Origin: Nitrincola sp.
GTDB lineage: Bacteria; Pseudomonadota; Gammaproteobacteria; Pseudomonadales; Balneatricaceae
Assembly: GCA_021208565.1 (NCBI GenBank)
Contig: JAJOJN010000116.1
Coordinates: 1 to 57,221, forward strand
Length of the DNA: 57,221 bases
Direction of reading: 5' to 3'
Part shown: positions 28,346 through 37,283 of the stretch, piece by piece
Layout: each line of letters opens with the position of its first letter
Numbering within the stretch: position 1 is the first letter of the stretch
The notes under the pieces: generated by a model
The model's database searches: none
Seen by the model: only the letters and a program-made list of their open reading frames with translations
Told to the model about the DNA's origin: nothing
Made by a program: the position numbers and the translations under genes

Positions 28346-30628
28346 CTAGGCAGTAGGCAGAGTCGAATCGTCAGCCGCTGCTTTAATCACTTGAAGACTA
28401 TCTACTCGCTGATAGCCTCTGGGTAACTTATTGCCACGACGGCCTCGCTCACCACGATAATGCTCTAAATCACTCGATTTAAGCTTGAGGTGCTGCTTGC
28501 CAGATACAACATGTAACTGATCCTCCACAGATAAAACACTCACAGCCACGAGCAACTCCTCTCTTGCAGCCGCTTTGGCAGAAGGAATATTCAGTATTTT
28601 GTTGCCTTTACCCTTGGCAAGCTCGGGTAGTTCGCTAACCGGGAAGACGAGCATCCGCCCTTCATTGGTAACGGCCACTAACAGGTCAGTTTGCATGTTT
28701 TTGACCACAACAGGCGGGAGGACTTGAGCATTTTTAGGCAAACTCAAAGCTGCTTTACCATTTTTCGTTTTACTACTCAGGTCAGCAATCGTCGTCACAA
28801 AACCATAACCCGCATCGGAAGCTAACAACACCTTATCAGCCTCTGCTGCACAGATCATGCCGTCGATACTTGCCCCCTTGGGCAAGGTGAGCTTTCCGGT
28901 TACCGGCTCGCCCTGACCTCTCGCCGAGGGCAAGGTATGTGTATCCAGCGTGTAACTTCGACCTGTTGAATCCAACAGAATGGTAGGCTGATTCATTCGA
29001 CCTGGGCAAGCCAACTTAAAGCCATCGCCCGATTTGTAGCTCAGACCCGCTGCATCGATATCATGCCCACGCGCGGCACGAATCCACCCCTGCTTTGAGA
29101 GAACAACGGTCACTGGGTCACTGGTCAACAAATCTTTTTCACTAAATGCCTGAGCTTCAGCGCGCTGCATCAAGGGTGAACGACGATAATCGCCAAACTC
29201 AGCGGCGGTTTCTTCGATCTCTTGGCGAATCAGTTGACGCATTTTCTCTGAGGAAGCAAGCGTCTCTTCTAGTGTTTTACGCTCTTCTTCCAATTCATTT
29301 TGTTCCGTGCGGATCTTGAACTCTTCTAAGCGCGCCAAGTGGCGAAGTTTTAGATCCAGAATCGCATCCGCTTGAATGTCGGTAATACCAAAGCGGGCCA
29401 CCATCACCTGCTTTGGATTATCCTCTTCACGAATGATTTTGATCACCTCATCAATATTGAGATAAGCGATCATCAAACCTTCAAGAATATGCAAACGATC
29501 CAGTACTTTTTGCAAACGATGAAGCAAGCGTCGACGCACAATTTCTGTTCGCCACGTGAGCCACTCCGTCAAAATTTGACGCAGATCTTTCACTTGAGGG
29601 CGACCATCAATGCCAATCATGTTCATGTTGACACGATAGCTTCGCTCAAGATCGGTTGATGCAAAAAGATGCGCCATCAACTGCTCTGCATCGATGCGAT
29701 TGGAGCGCGGAACAATCACTAAGCGGGTAGGATTTTCATGGTCTGATTCATCACGCAAGTCACTGACCATCGGCAGCTTTTTCTGCTGCATCTGCGCGGC
29801 GATCTGTTCTAATACCTTATTACCCGAGACCTGATAAGGCAGTGCTGTAATGACAATATCGCCGTCCTCACGCGTAAAGACTGCACGCATTTTCAGCGAA
29901 CCACGACCCGTCGTGTAAAGCTTTAACAACTCATCTCGTGGCGTGATGATTTCGGCATCGGTGGGCATATCGGGGCCAGGCATGATCTCGCATAGCGCTT
30001 CGATATCCGCCTGAGGATTGTCCAATAAGTGAATACACGCAGCCGCCACTTCACGCAAATTATGCGGAGGAATATCGGTAGCCATACCCACCGCGATACC
30101 CGTACCACCATTAAGCAGCACATTGGGTAAACGTGCGGGCAGGACTTCAGGCTCATCCAAGGTACCGTCAAAGTTCGGCTGCCAGGTGACCGTACCCTGA
30201 CCGAGTTCTTTAAGTAACACTTCGGCATAGGGAGATAAACGGGATTCGGTATAACGCATCGCCGCAAAGGATTTAGGATCATCGGGAGATCCCCAGTTAC
30301 CCTGTCCATCCACAAGCGGATAACGATAGCTAAACGGCTGAGCCATTAACACCATCGCTTCGTAACAGGCTGAGTCGCCGTGGGGATGAAATTTACCCAA
30401 AACGTCACCGACGGTACGCGCCGACTTTTTGTACTTGGCCGTAGCTTTGAGACCCAGTTCAGACATGGCATACACAATGCGACGCTGAACCGGCTTCATA
30501 CCGTCACCAATATGCGGTAAAGCACGGTCCAAAATGACATACATAGAGTAGTCTAAGTAGGCTTTTTCGCTGAAATGACGCAAGGGTAAGCTTTCAGTTT
30601 CACCATTGAAGGTTGTTTCTATGCTCAT
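28346..30628 (-). CDS. parC: DNA topoisomerase IV subunit A (ParC)
   Basis: 760 residues, intact. The DNA-gate domain includes the catalytic Tyr126 in [10 protein letters not shown]. The quinolone-determining region reads [12 protein letters not shown], so Ser86 and Glu90 (E. coli 80 and 84) are wild-type. The C-terminal half has the beta-pinwheel repeats. It works with ParE (53455-55353), which lies 23 kb away here, to unlink replicated chromosomes. Transcribed away from the gene at 30734. Confidence 0.97.
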   Translation of the reverse strand: MSIETTFNGETESLPLRHFSEKAYLDYSMYVILDRALPHIGDGMKPVQRRIVYAMSELGLKATAKYKKSARTVGDVLGKFHPHGDSACYEAMVLMAQPFSYRYPLVDGQGNWGSPDDPKSFAAMRYTESRLSPYAEVLLKELGQGTVTWQPNFDGTLDEPEVLPARLPNVLLNGGTGIAVGMATDIPPHNLREVAAACIHLLDNPQADIEALCEIMPGPDMPTDAEIITPRDELLKLYTTGRGSLKMRAVFTREDGDIVITALPYQVSGNKVLEQIAAQMQQKKLPMVSDLRDESDHENPTRLVIVPRSNRIDAEQLMAHLFASTDLERSYRVNMNMIGIDGRPQVKDLRQILTEWLTWRTEIVRRRLLHRLQKVLDRLHILEGLMIAYLNIDEVIKIIREEDNPKQVMVARFGITDIQADAILDLKLRHLARLEEFKIRTEQNELEEERKTLEETLASSEKMRQLIRQEIEETAAEFGDYRRSPLMQRAEAQAFSEKDLLTSDPVTVVLSKQGWIRAARGHDIDAAGLSYKSGDGFKLACPGRMNQPTILLDSTGRSYTLDTHTLPSARGQGEPVTGKLTLPKGASIDGMICAAEADKVLLASDAGYGFVTTIADLSSKTKNGKAALSLPKNAQVLPPVVVKNMQTDLLVAVTNEGRMLVFPVSELPELAKGKGNKILNIPSAKAAAREELLVAVSVLSVEDQLHVVSGKQHLKLKSSDLEHYRGERGRRGNKLPRGYQRVDSLQVIKAAADDSTLPTA

Positions 30629-30675
30629 TTAGGTTCCGATTCAGGCAATTTTTCCGTAAATATCAACAAACAGGC

Positions 30676-30703
30676 TTCACAATTGCAAGCTTAACACCAT
30701 AAT
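30676..30703 (+). promoter_or_regulatory. probable sigma-70 promoter for the 30734 transcript
   Basis: TTCACA (30676-30681) and CATAAT (30698-30703) each match five of six consensus bases and are 16 bases apart. The next gene starts 30 bases downstream. No other likely promoter is seen before the mrp genes, so this may serve the whole run. Confidence 0.5.
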
Positions 30704-30733
30704 AAAGGGAATACCCACCAAGAGGAAAGAGCG

Positions 30734-31057
30734 ATGCCAATTAACAATAACCGTTTGATGCTCGAGCTGGAAAAAGTTCGTCGCGAAATAAATCGTTCCA
30801 TCATCAATCCATTAATACCAGAATTGTCACTGGAAGATCTTAAACCGATTCTCACCATGGTGGCGCATGCCAGAGCAGCCTATGTTACCGAGCTGTTTGA
30901 AATCGCCAAGTTATCCCCCGATACTTCTCCTTCAAATGATCAGATTAAACAACTTAAACAATGTCGTGAAACCTTTGATGAACTCGTCGCTGCCGTCAAC
31001 GCACTTGAGACAGTGATTCAGCGTGATTACCTTGATGTCAAAACAAGAGAGCGCTGA
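30734..31057 (+). CDS. small protein of unknown function
   Basis: 107 residues, ATG behind AGAGGAAAGAG. I do not recognise a family. It is predicted all-helical and soluble, with no signal peptide, opening with a charged amphipathic stretch (LMLELEKVRREINRSI) and a central H-A-R-A-A-Y segment. It is two bases upstream of the ChaN-like gene and therefore in its operon. Confidence 0.6.
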   Translation: MPINNNRLMLELEKVRREINRSIINPLIPELSLEDLKPILTMVAHARAAYVTELFEIAKLSPDTSPSNDQIKQLKQCRETFDELVAAVNALETVIQRDYLDVKTRER

Positions 31058-31059
31058 GT

Positions 31060-31959
31060 ATGCGTTATTTTCAAACGTCTCTTTGGCTCATGCTGTTGGT
31101 TTCATCGCAACTCTTTGCTGATCTCAAAATTACGTGGAAGGCACCGGAGCAGACTAATCATCCTTTGGCTGGATGGGTTTGGGATACGCGCCAATCCTCC
31201 AACCTGTTAAATCTGTCCGAATGGCTAGATCAGATAGACAAGGGCACATGGTTGCTCATTGGCGAACAGCATGACCATCCGGATCATCATCAGCTTCAAA
31301 CCCTCATTATTCAAACGCTGGCCAATGATAATCGGCTAGGAAGCGTTGCATTCGAGATGGCCAATACGGATCAACAGTCATTTTTAGATGATTTTTTGGG
31401 CAAAGGCGATGACGTAACAGCGGACGATTTGAAGTGGTCGCCCGGCTGGCCGTGGGAAAGATATGAAAATCAGTTGAGAGACGCTCTAAATCATGCGACT
31501 CGCGTCGTGGCAGCAGACCTTCCCAGATCAGCTCAGATGTTAGCTTATCAGCAAGGGGCAGCCGAGGGACAACTCGATGATGCCCATACGCGTTACATGA
31601 TGGAGCTGATCTTCACCAGTCATTGTGAAATGCTGCCCAGAGCAAACCTTCCACAAATGCTTCAAGTGCAACTGGGGCGCGATCAGCAAATGGCACGTGC
31701 CATGATCGAAAACACACAACCAGATAAAGTGAATCTATTGATCGCCGGTTCGATACATGTCAGAAATGATCTTGGCATTCCACGATGGTTAAACATACCC
31801 CTCACCAGTTTGGTGCTAATGCCATTAGATGCGTCACATGAACCCACTGACTATCTGGATGAGGTCTATCCAAACTTTCCTTCAGGGGAACTTAGTAGCG
31901 ATTTTCTACTCTTTACTCCGACAATGCCAGAACAGGACTATTGCGCGGCTTTTCAATAA
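31060..31959 (+). CDS. ChaN-like haem-binding/iron-regulated exported protein
   Basis: 299 residues. Signal peptide 1-20 ending S-Q-L-F-A; no lipobox cysteine. The family hallmark GEQHDHPDHHQLQ near residue 67, VAFEMANTDQQ, PWERYENQLRDAL, AADLPRS and IAGSIHVRNDLGIP match the ChaN/DUF399 (cofac_haem_bdg) family. E. coli and Campylobacter ChaN bind paired haems. A periplasmic role in iron or haem handling is plausible. It lies between the small unknown gene and mrpE, 31 bases before the latter. Confidence 0.8.
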   Translation: MRYFQTSLWLMLLVSSQLFADLKITWKAPEQTNHPLAGWVWDTRQSSNLLNLSEWLDQIDKGTWLLIGEQHDHPDHHQLQTLIIQTLANDNRLGSVAFEMANTDQQSFLDDFLGKGDDVTADDLKWSPGWPWERYENQLRDALNHATRVVAADLPRSAQMLAYQQGAAEGQLDDAHTRYMMELIFTSHCEMLPRANLPQMLQVQLGRDQQMARAMIENTQPDKVNLLIAGSIHVRNDLGIPRWLNIPLTSLVLMPLDASHEPTDYLDEVYPNFPSGELSSDFLLFTPTMPEQDYCAAFQ

Positions 31960-31970
31960 TCTGAAGTGGT

Positions 31971-31985
31971 TATACTGGGAGTATA
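31971..31985. repeat. short palindrome around the mrpE ribosome-binding site
   Basis: TATACT (31971-31976) and AGTATA (31980-31985) flank GGG. The GGGAG ribosome-binding site of mrpE lies inside. It may be an operator half-site pair or a small hairpin affecting translation, or chance. Confidence 0.3.
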
Positions 31986-31990
31986 CGAGT

Positions 31991-32494
31991 ATGGTAACTC
32001 TTTATAAACAAATGGTTGCTCAACCCATTGCTCTCATCTGGCGAGTCAGTCTAGGCGTGCTACTTTGGTGGATTCTAACAGAGGGAAGCCCTTCTAGCTG
32101 GCTCATCGGTATCCCAACGGTATTAGTTGCGGTGCTGGTCAGCTTTAAACTGACGCCAGAAAATCCCTATCAAATGCGTTTAGCTGCCCTACCTAGGTTT
32201 ATTGGCTTTTTTATCGCGACCTCGCTTATCGCGGGGATAGATATTGCCAAACGGACGCTAAATCGTCGTTTACCTCTAGGCTCTCAATGGGTCATCTATC
32301 ACACCGCTTTGGACGGCTTACCCAAGTGGTTGTTCATGTGCACACTCAGCCTAATGCCCGGCACGCTCAGTGTCAGCTCAGAAGCTTATGGACTGCTGAT
32401 ACATTCACTGGATGACAAAGACAAAACGACGGCAGAACTCAACAAATTGGAACAAAAGATTAACGCACTCTTCACTCAGAGGAGCCATCCATGA
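31991..32494 (+). CDS. mrpE: Mrp antiporter subunit E
   Basis: 167 residues from ATG 31991, chosen because GGGAG lies 10 bases upstream; the open frame extends back into the ChaN gene. MrpE/MnhE family: two N-terminal membrane segments (LGVLLWWILTEG and LIGIPTVLVAVLVSF), a third (FIGFFIATSLIAGIDIAKRTL), then a cytoplasmic domain with SLMPGTLSV. First gene of an eight-gene Mrp-type Na+/H+ antiporter operon whose members overlap by a few bases each. Confidence 0.88.
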   Translation: MVTLYKQMVAQPIALIWRVSLGVLLWWILTEGSPSSWLIGIPTVLVAVLVSFKLTPENPYQMRLAALPRFIGFFIATSLIAGIDIAKRTLNRRLPLGSQWVIYHTALDGLPKWLFMCTLSLMPGTLSVSSEAYGLLIHSLDDKDKTTAELNKLEQKINALFTQRSHP

Positions 32495-32769
32495 TCTACA
32501 TCTATGGCTTCACGCTGTTGTTACTGCTGATCTCTTTAGTTGTCGGTATTGGACGAGTGATTCAAGGTCCGCGACTTGCTGATCGTTTGCTGGCGGCTCA
32601 ACTGTTTGGCACGACAGGCGTTGCGGTTCTGCTAATTTTGGCGGAGCTGCAACAGCTTCCTGCCGCGCGAGATACAGCCCTGGTGCTGGCCCTGTTAGCA
32701 ATGCTGGCGGCCGTGGCATTTGTCAGCCGAGTATGGAAAGCCAAACCTGATTCGGAGGATCCATCATGA
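32491..32769 (+). CDS. mrpF: Mrp antiporter subunit F
   Basis: 92 residues with three membrane segments and the MrpF signature RVIQGPRLADRLLAAQLFGT. Starts inside the end of mrpE (ATGA overlap) and ends inside mrpG, showing coupled translation. Part of the inner-membrane Mrp complex. Confidence 0.9.
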   Translation: MIYIYGFTLLLLLISLVVGIGRVIQGPRLADRLLAAQLFGTTGVAVLLILAELQQLPAARDTALVLALLAMLAAVAFVSRVWKAKPDSEDPS

Positions 32770-33095
32770 CACTCTTAATGATTCTCCAAAGCATTTTATT
32801 GATCAGTGGCTCGCTCATGTTTCTGGTGGGCTCGATTGGACTGGTTCGTTTCCCTGATACCTATACACGTATTCATGCGCTGACTAAAGCGGATAATGTC
32901 GGTTTAGGTTTGATTGTAATCGGACTGATTCCCGCCAGTTTCTCTTTGTTAATTACGCTTAAACTACTGTTAATTTGGTTACTCGTGATGCTCGCGAGCG
33001 CTCTCAGCGGTCATTTAGTGGCGTGGGAAGCGAGAGCTCAACAGGTTCCTCTGGCTTCATTAGACAAGGAGTCACAAGATGAATCTACTCATTGA
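32766..33095 (+). CDS. mrpG: Mrp antiporter subunit G
   Basis: 109 residues, three membrane segments, MrpG/PhaG motifs GLVRFPDTYTRIHA and TKADNVGLGLIVIG. Overlaps mrpF by four bases and the following gene by 17. Confidence 0.9.
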   Translation: MTLLMILQSILLISGSLMFLVGSIGLVRFPDTYTRIHALTKADNVGLGLIVIGLIPASFSLLITLKLLLIWLLVMLASALSGHLVAWEARAQQVPLASLDKESQDESTH

Positions 33096-34035
33096 TTTAA
33101 CACTACTCCTAGGCACCTTAGCGATTGCGCTCACCGCACTGATCAGTCGTAGCCTGTTTCGCTCTGTGGTGTTTTTCATTTTATTGGGTCTGATGCTAGC
33201 CATAGGTTGGATACGGCTCGGTGCGCCCGATATCGCCCTAGCCGAAGCGGCCATAGGTGCCGGTATTACCGGAGTGCTGCTACTCGACACACTCGGCCAT
33301 CTAAAAAAAACAGGCAATCTCGATGTGGAGGAGTCTTCCCCTAGTCGCAAAAGGTTGGTGTTGGCATTGCTATCGAGCATCACGTTAGTGTGCTTATTAC
33401 TCTGGGCCATTTTTCACCAACCTACACCAGCGATTAACATTCATCTATTGGTTGCTGAAGCCATGCCTGACAGCGGTGTCAGTCACCCAATTACCGCTGT
33501 ATTATTAAACTTCCGCAGTTACGATACGCTGCTTGAGGTTGGCGTCTTGGTATTAGCGGTACTCGTCGGTTTAGCACTACAAACAGATCAACAGGCTCAA
33601 GACAGCTTGCCGGGGCTTCCAAACCCTTTACTGCATGCCACCCTGACATTGCTAATACCCGCCATGATCATTACCTCTATGTATCTTCTCTGGGCGGGTT
33701 CAGATCGTCCCGGTGGTGCCTTCCAAGCGGGCGCCATGCTTGCCGCCGCCTTTATCTTGTTGCATCTAGCGGGGATTAAACTCTCCGCTCAAGTCAGCCA
33801 TCGCATGATGCAATTCGGGCTACTCTTGGGGTTTGCTGTTTTTCTCATCGTAGCGACCAGCAGCCTTTTAGGTGGACGACCCTTGCTCGCCTATCCCGAA
33901 GGGGGAGCAGGTGCCTTAATCCTCCTAATCGAATTAGCGCTGACGTTATCCATAGGACTCATCCTTTTGAGTTTATTTACCATCGCCAACTCGCCACCAC
34001 AGGCTACTCGCACAGGAGGTGGCCATGGACACTAA
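33079..34035 (+). CDS. fused MrpA C-terminal domain and MrpB
   Basis: 318 residues, ATG behind AGGAG. Residues 1-85 match the DUF4040/MbhD-like part normally found at the C-terminus of MrpA (GLMLAIGWIRLGAPDIALAEAAIGAGITGVLLL). A segment like the following MrpA part comes next (NFRSYDTLLEVGVLVLAVLVGL). Residues 175-310 are MrpB (WAGSDRPGGAFQAGAMLAAAFILL, YPEGGAGALILLIE). Thus the large MrpA is divided: its NuoL-like part is encoded separately and its tail is joined to MrpB. Confidence 0.82.
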   Translation: MNLLIDLTLLLGTLAIALTALISRSLFRSVVFFILLGLMLAIGWIRLGAPDIALAEAAIGAGITGVLLLDTLGHLKKTGNLDVEESSPSRKRLVLALLSSITLVCLLLWAIFHQPTPAINIHLLVAEAMPDSGVSHPITAVLLNFRSYDTLLEVGVLVLAVLVGLALQTDQQAQDSLPGLPNPLLHATLTLLIPAMIITSMYLLWAGSDRPGGAFQAGAMLAAAFILLHLAGIKLSAQVSHRMMQFGLLLGFAVFLIVATSSLLGGRPLLAYPEGGAGALILLIELALTLSIGLILLSLFTIANSPPQATRTGGGHGH

Positions 34036-34330
34036 CCTTATTTTCACACTATGTGGTGTTGGCTTGTGTGGTTTGGGTTTCTTTGGCTTTATCTACCATA
34101 GGCACCTGCTACGCCGACTCATCGCTTTCAATCTGATCGGTAATGGTACTTTTTTAATCATGGTAGGCTTTGCGCAGCGCGGGCAAGGTGTCACTGATCA
34201 TGTTATTCAGGCCTTAGTTTTGACCGGAATCGTGGTAGCTGTTGCCGCAACGGCTTTAGCACTGGTGTTGATCCGTCGGTGGTTCCATCTTAAAGGATCC
34301 ACGCAACTGCCCGAGGATGAGACATCATGA
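34019..34330 (+). CDS. mrpC: Mrp antiporter subunit C (NuoK-like)
   Basis: 103 residues with three membrane segments. MrpC features: RRLIAFNLIGNGTFLIMVG, then DHVIQALVLTGIVVAVAATALAL. NuoK-like proton-channel subunit. Overlaps its neighbours by 17 and 4 bases. Confidence 0.9.
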   Translation: MAMDTNLIFTLCGVGLCGLGFFGFIYHRHLLRRLIAFNLIGNGTFLIMVGFAQRGQGVTDHVIQALVLTGIVVAVAATALALVLIRRWFHLKGSTQLPEDETS

Positions 34331-35790
34331 GCATGATCTTCTCTCCTATTCCGTGGCTCCTAGTCATACCTTTAGCGGGTGCCGTATTGACCATGCTCAT
34401 TCCATGGCATTGGCGCTCGCCAGCTTCACTTCTGGGTATTTTGACACAATTGATGGCGTCGTTAATCTTATGGTATCAGGTTAGCCATTTCGGACCCCAG
34501 ATCTATGCCATGGCGGACTGGCAAGCCCCTCTGGGGATTGCTTTAAGAGCGGATGGTCTGGCAACACTGTTTATCTTAATGAGCAGCGTGATCGCATCTG
34601 CCTGCGCGCTATATGCTCATGTCTATTTAAGTTTGGCGAAAAGAGCTAACTTCTGGCCATTACTTTGGTTTTTGTGGGCATCCCTGAACGGCATTTGGCT
34701 GGCGGCCGACACCTTCAACCTTTATGTAGGATTGGAGTTACTCACCTTTGCAGCCGTTGGTTTAGTTGCCTTTTCTTCGGATGAACGCTCTCTTGAAGCG
34801 TCTATTCGCTACCTCTATGCCGCTTTATTGGGCTCGATGGCTTACCTGTTAGGCGTTGCGTTACTCTATGGAGCACAGGGTACCTTAGCCATGGACAGTT
34901 TGGCCGACACTTGGCATTGGGGACCTACCAATCAAGTCGCGGTGACACTGATTCTTGGCGGCCTTTTATTAAAAACAGCGGTCTTTCCCTTACACACTTG
35001 GCTACCGCCCGCACATGGTGGTGCGCTGACGCCAGTGAGTGCCTTGTTATCGGCATTGGTTATTAAAGCCTCTTTTTATATTTTGCTGCGTTTTTGGGTG
35101 GAGTTTGGTATCTATGAATACTTACCTAGCCTATCGCAACTGTTGGGTGCATTGGGAGCAGGAGCCATTATCTGGGGAGGATGGATGGCGCTCAAACAAA
35201 CCCATCTTAAGATGGTGGTGGCTTACTCAACCGTCGCTCAAATTGGCTATATGTCATTAATTTTCCCCTTACTGGTCAGTGACTCTAGTGAAGCTTCTTT
35301 AATGGCTTACCAAGGCGGTATGTTGATGTTACTGGCCCATGCTTTCGCTAAGGCCGGTATGTTCTTGGCGGCGGGTAATCTCATTTTCTGCACGGGCAAA
35401 CCCGATTTACAATCCTTGGCGGGAATGAGCCGATACCGCCCCCTGAACATCTTTGCGTTTGGCTTGGCGGGCGTTAGTTTGATGGGACTCCCACCCAGCG
35501 GCGGGTTTAATGCCAAGTGGTTGCTCCTGCAAAGCAGTTTTATGTCAGGGCAATGGTGGTGGATTGTCGTGTTGCTGATCGGTAGCTTACTGTCAGCCGC
35601 CTATATTTTTAGAGTGTTTGCCTACACCTACAAAGAAACTGATAGGGGTGACACCTTTAACCGCCCCCATTTATCACTTGAACTGATTGCTCTGGGTCTT
35701 TCAGTGATCAGTATTCTATGGGCTTTTTTGTCTGTCTGGCCGCTGAATATGATTAGCTTACCTGGCCCATTAATGGAGGCACTGCCATGA
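34327..35790 (+). CDS. Mrp antiporter subunit D-type proton channel 1
   Basis: 487 residues, about 14 membrane segments, Proton_antipo_M family. The TM5 glutamate is in NLYVGLELLTF, the TM7 lysine in LLLKTAVFPLHTWLPPAHGGALTPVSALLSALVIKA. It is MrpD-like. The operon has two more proteins of this family, so this may be either the MrpD or the NuoM-like position. Confidence 0.87.
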   Translation: MSMIFSPIPWLLVIPLAGAVLTMLIPWHWRSPASLLGILTQLMASLILWYQVSHFGPQIYAMADWQAPLGIALRADGLATLFILMSSVIASACALYAHVYLSLAKRANFWPLLWFLWASLNGIWLAADTFNLYVGLELLTFAAVGLVAFSSDERSLEASIRYLYAALLGSMAYLLGVALLYGAQGTLAMDSLADTWHWGPTNQVAVTLILGGLLLKTAVFPLHTWLPPAHGGALTPVSALLSALVIKASFYILLRFWVEFGIYEYLPSLSQLLGALGAGAIIWGGWMALKQTHLKMVVAYSTVAQIGYMSLIFPLLVSDSSEASLMAYQGGMLMLLAHAFAKAGMFLAAGNLIFCTGKPDLQSLAGMSRYRPLNIFAFGLAGVSLMGLPPSGGFNAKWLLLQSSFMSGQWWWIVVLLIGSLLSAAYIFRVFAYTYKETDRGDTFNRPHLSLELIALGLSVISILWAFLSVWPLNMISLPGPLMEALP

Positions 35791-37283
35791 ACTGGACAGA
35801 TTGGCTTCCATTGGCCGTATTAATGACATCATTTCTGGCTGCCACGATTATTTTTATGCTGCCGGAACAGAAGCACATTTTGCGCAGCACGATCAACTTA
35901 GGGGCAGCTTGTATTAAAATCCTGTTGATTGTTTTCCTCATACAGGCTGTGCTGCAACAAAACTATCCTGAAGTAAGGCTAGAGGTGTTACCTGGATTAG
36001 AGCTGATTTTAAGAGCCGATTCACTGGCGATTTTGTTTGCAGGTCTATCTTCTGTGTTGTGGTTATTCACCACACTCTATGCCATAGGCTATTTGGAAAA
36101 CTCACCCAACCGGAGTCGTTTCTTTGGCTATTTCAGTCTCTGTGTTGCCAGCACGATGGGCATCTCATTAGCAGGGAATTTATTCACCTTTCTGATTTTT
36201 TACGAGTTATTAACCCTTTCCACCTATCCATTGGTGGTGCATCGAGGTAATGCCGCCTCTATCAAAGCTGGTCGTAGCTATTTAATCTATACCTTAACGG
36301 GTGGGGTTGTGCTACTGCTTGGGGTTGCTTCTCTTTATGCACTAGGCGGTGACATCGCCTTTGGTGATATCGAGCGTACAGCAGAATTGATGGCCCACTC
36401 ACCTGAACTCATGACACTGATCTTTATCTTGTTGATTGCTGGTTTAGGTGTAAAAGCAGCGATTTTTCCTTTCCACGGCTGGTTACCCACCGCCATGGTG
36501 GCACCGGCTCCGGTCAGTGCACTCTTACATGCTGTTGCCGTCGTCAAAGCAGGGGCTTTCGGGATTGTACGCGTGGTTTATGATGTATATGGAATTGAGC
36601 TGTCTTGGCAACAAGGGCTACTCTACCCTATCGCCATCATCGCTTCTTTTACCATTCTGTATGGTTCTTGGAGAGCACTACAACAGATTGATATTAAAAA
36701 GCGGCTGGCTTTCTCAACAGTAAGCCAAGTCTCCTACATTTTGTTGGGGATTAGTCTGTTTGGTCCGTTAGGCACCATTGGTGGCTTAGTGCATCTATTG
36801 CATCAAGGCTTGATGAAGGTGACCTTGTTTTTCTGCGCGGGTAATTACGCTGAAACCTTGGGTATTCATAAAATTCACGAGTTAGATGGCGTGGGTAAGC
36901 GAATGCCAATGACCAGTGTTGCTTTCACGATTGGAGCTTTGGGCATGATCGGCTTACCTCCCGTCGCAGGCTTCATCAGCAAGTGGTATTTGGGTATGGG
37001 TGCGCTGGAAGCCAATATGGGATGGGTAATTTTTGTCCTGATCGGTAGTAGTTTGCTCAATGCCGCTTATTTCTTACCTGTTCTGAAACGCATCTGGTTC
37101 AATCCACAACAAGGCGATTGGCCTCATGAAGCTCATACTTCGTACCGTGACGCCATACCCTTGCTACTGATACCCGCACTCGTCACAGCGGCATTTAGTG
37201 TGGCAGCGGGCTTGTTTGCCAGCTCAATTTTAAGTCCCTTAGGCTGGGCCGAACTGATCACTTTACGGGAGTATCTGCGATGA
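35787..37283 (+). CDS. Mrp antiporter subunit D-type proton channel 2
   Basis: 498 residues, about 14 membrane segments. TM5 glutamate in LIFYELLTLSTYPLVVHRG, TM7 lysine in GVKAAIFPFHGWLPTAMVAPAPVSALLHAVAVVKAGAF (positions within 140-255), plus FSTVSQVSYI. The double motif FHGWLPTAMVAPAPVSA resembles NuoL/MrpA more than MrpD. It probably supplies one of the two proton or sodium channels of the complex. Confidence 0.87.
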   Translation: MNWTDWLPLAVLMTSFLAATIIFMLPEQKHILRSTINLGAACIKILLIVFLIQAVLQQNYPEVRLEVLPGLELILRADSLAILFAGLSSVLWLFTTLYAIGYLENSPNRSRFFGYFSLCVASTMGISLAGNLFTFLIFYELLTLSTYPLVVHRGNAASIKAGRSYLIYTLTGGVVLLLGVASLYALGGDIAFGDIERTAELMAHSPELMTLIFILLIAGLGVKAAIFPFHGWLPTAMVAPAPVSALLHAVAVVKAGAFGIVRVVYDVYGIELSWQQGLLYPIAIIASFTILYGSWRALQQIDIKKRLAFSTVSQVSYILLGISLFGPLGTIGGLVHLLHQGLMKVTLFFCAGNYAETLGIHKIHELDGVGKRMPMTSVAFTIGALGMIGLPPVAGFISKWYLGMGALEANMGWVIFVLIGSSLLNAAYFLPVLKRIWFNPQQGDWPHEAHTSYRDAIPLLLIPALVTAAFSVAAGLFASSILSPLGWAELITLREYLR

